DNA of 6,403 nucleotides from Caryophanales bacterium UBA6768 (GTDB lineage Bacteria > Bacillota > Bacilli > Bacillales_D > Amphibacillaceae): the NCBI GenBank assembly GCA_002453315.1, contig DKGO01000036.1, positions 1-6,403 of the forward strand, written 5' to 3'. Under the pieces are notes generated by a model. That model saw only the letters and a program-made list of their open reading frames with translations, did no database searches and was not told the origin of the DNA. Positions within the stretch are counted from its first letter, which is position 1. Every line of letters begins with the position of its first letter. Shown in pieces: positions 5,912 to 6,403 of this stretch. The position numbers and the translations under genes are program-made.

Positions 5912-6007
5912 TATACATTAAGGAAAAGGTTTTATAAAGATGATTATAGATAATTTGATATAATTCTTAATTACTAATACTCTATTTGACGATTTGAGGG
6001 ACATAAT

Positions 6008-6397
6008 ATGCACTTTTCTAAAGAAGAACTAACTAATCTACAAGCAAATCTAAAAGTAAAGAATTATAGGGTGGCATTAGACAATGTGTTTCATGCTGTC
6101 TTAATAGCAAATCACAAGCATGAAATTGTTTATACTAATAAATCCTTTTTGGAGAGGTCTTCATATGATTTCAGTGAGTTGGTAAGTCAAAAACCAACAA
6201 TTTTTCATCGGAATTTAGATAACGAAAAAATAGATAAGTTCGAAAAGGCGATGGACACTTTTTCTGAATGGGAATCAGATGTTTGGTTTCGCAGTAAAAA
6301 TGGAAAATTCACTTTACAATCACTTAAAGTGATGAAAATAATGAATGAAGACAATACATATTTTAATTATGTTTATTTATATGAATCAATTTCATAA
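6008..6397 (+). CDS. Stand-alone PAS-domain protein (129 aa)
   Basis: PAS domains sense small molecules, redox state or partner proteins, and usually sit in front of a signalling output domain. ATG 6008 follows GAGGG (5996-6000) with a 7-base spacer. After a short helix (1-18), residues 20-129 span one complete PAS fold: VLIANHKHEIVYTNKSFLE (31-49), then SSYDFSEL and KPTIF in the helical part, and the late-strand region DVWFRSKNGKFTLQSL (91-106) ending YVYLYESIS (121-129), where related proteins have a D-I-T/S motif. No LOV-type cysteine motif or obvious haem ligand is recognised. The stop falls exactly at the end of the PAS domain, where GGDEF, EAL or histidine kinase domains normally follow. 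It may be a free sensor or adaptor, or the N-terminal remnant of a larger signalling protein. Only 6 bases remain in the window, so the downstream context is unknown. Confidence 0.8.
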   Translation: MHFSKEELTNLQANLKVKNYRVALDNVFHAVLIANHKHEIVYTNKSFLERSSYDFSELVSQKPTIFHRNLDNEKIDKFEKAMDTFSEWESDVWFRSKNGKFTLQSLKVMKIMNEDNTYFNYVYLYESIS

Positions 6398-6403
6398 TTA
6401 CTC

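Larger units (their letters stand above)
5103..6007. other. Long AT-rich intergenic region with repeats, no convincing gene
   Basis: No credible protein or RNA gene is seen over about 900 bases. From 5103 to 5210 there is only AT-rich sequence and a small hairpin, AGTGG (5193-5197)/CCACT (5205-5209). From 5211 to 5602 lies a tandem repeat array with flanking direct repeats. From 5603 to 5790 nothing is supported except a 25-codon ORF without a ribosome binding site. A terminator-like hairpin follows at 5792-5829, then AT-rich sequence with a probable promoter for the PAS gene. Confidence 0.6.

Overview
The window looks like the chromosome of a low-GC, endospore-forming member of the Bacillales (Bacillaceae or a close relative). 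Gene order secG - est/yvaK - rnr - smpB - ssrA is the one seen in Bacillus. Ribosome binding sites are strongly purine-rich (AAAGGGGGG, GAGGGG, AGGGGG), TTG is used as a start codon, and a Cse60-like sporulation gene lies upstream. Species cannot be told from the sequence alone.

Layout: 1-84 is the 3' end of an unidentified gene. 122-277 is a 51-residue gene resembling the sporulation protein Cse60. 479-709 is secG with its own extended -10 promoter and a strong terminator (726-759). 801-4259 holds est, rnr and smpB on one strand with short gaps, probably one transcription unit. ssrA (tmRNA) follows at 4407-5049 with its own promoter and a terminator at 5077-5102. From 5103 to 6007 there is no convincing gene. 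This stretch carries a six-unit tandem repeat array (5259-5568) flanked by imperfect direct repeats, and a second terminator-like hairpin with no gene upstream of it. At 6008-6397 a stand-alone PAS domain is encoded.

The main discovery is inside ssrA. The tRNA-like 3' end of the tmRNA is split by a 292-nt ORF-less group I intron (4744-5035), inserted in the T-loop between positions equivalent to nucleotides 59 and 60 of a tRNA. P1 to P9 can all be drawn by hand, including the P4/P6 core, P7 with a bulged C, the P7.1/P7.2 hairpins typical of subgroup IA, GNRA loops on P2, P6a and P9, a U-G pair at the 5' splice site and a terminal G. Joining the exons restores a perfect 5-bp T stem, a 7-nt TTCAATT loop and a 7-bp acceptor stem. 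Functional tmRNA would therefore depend on ribozyme splicing.

The central genes form a trans-translation and RNA quality-control block. SmpB and tmRNA rescue stalled ribosomes and append the predicted tag AGKEENFALAA. RNase R is known in other bacteria to degrade the non-stop mRNA and to interact with tmRNA-SmpB. This RNase R ends right after its S1 domain, without a lysine-rich tail.
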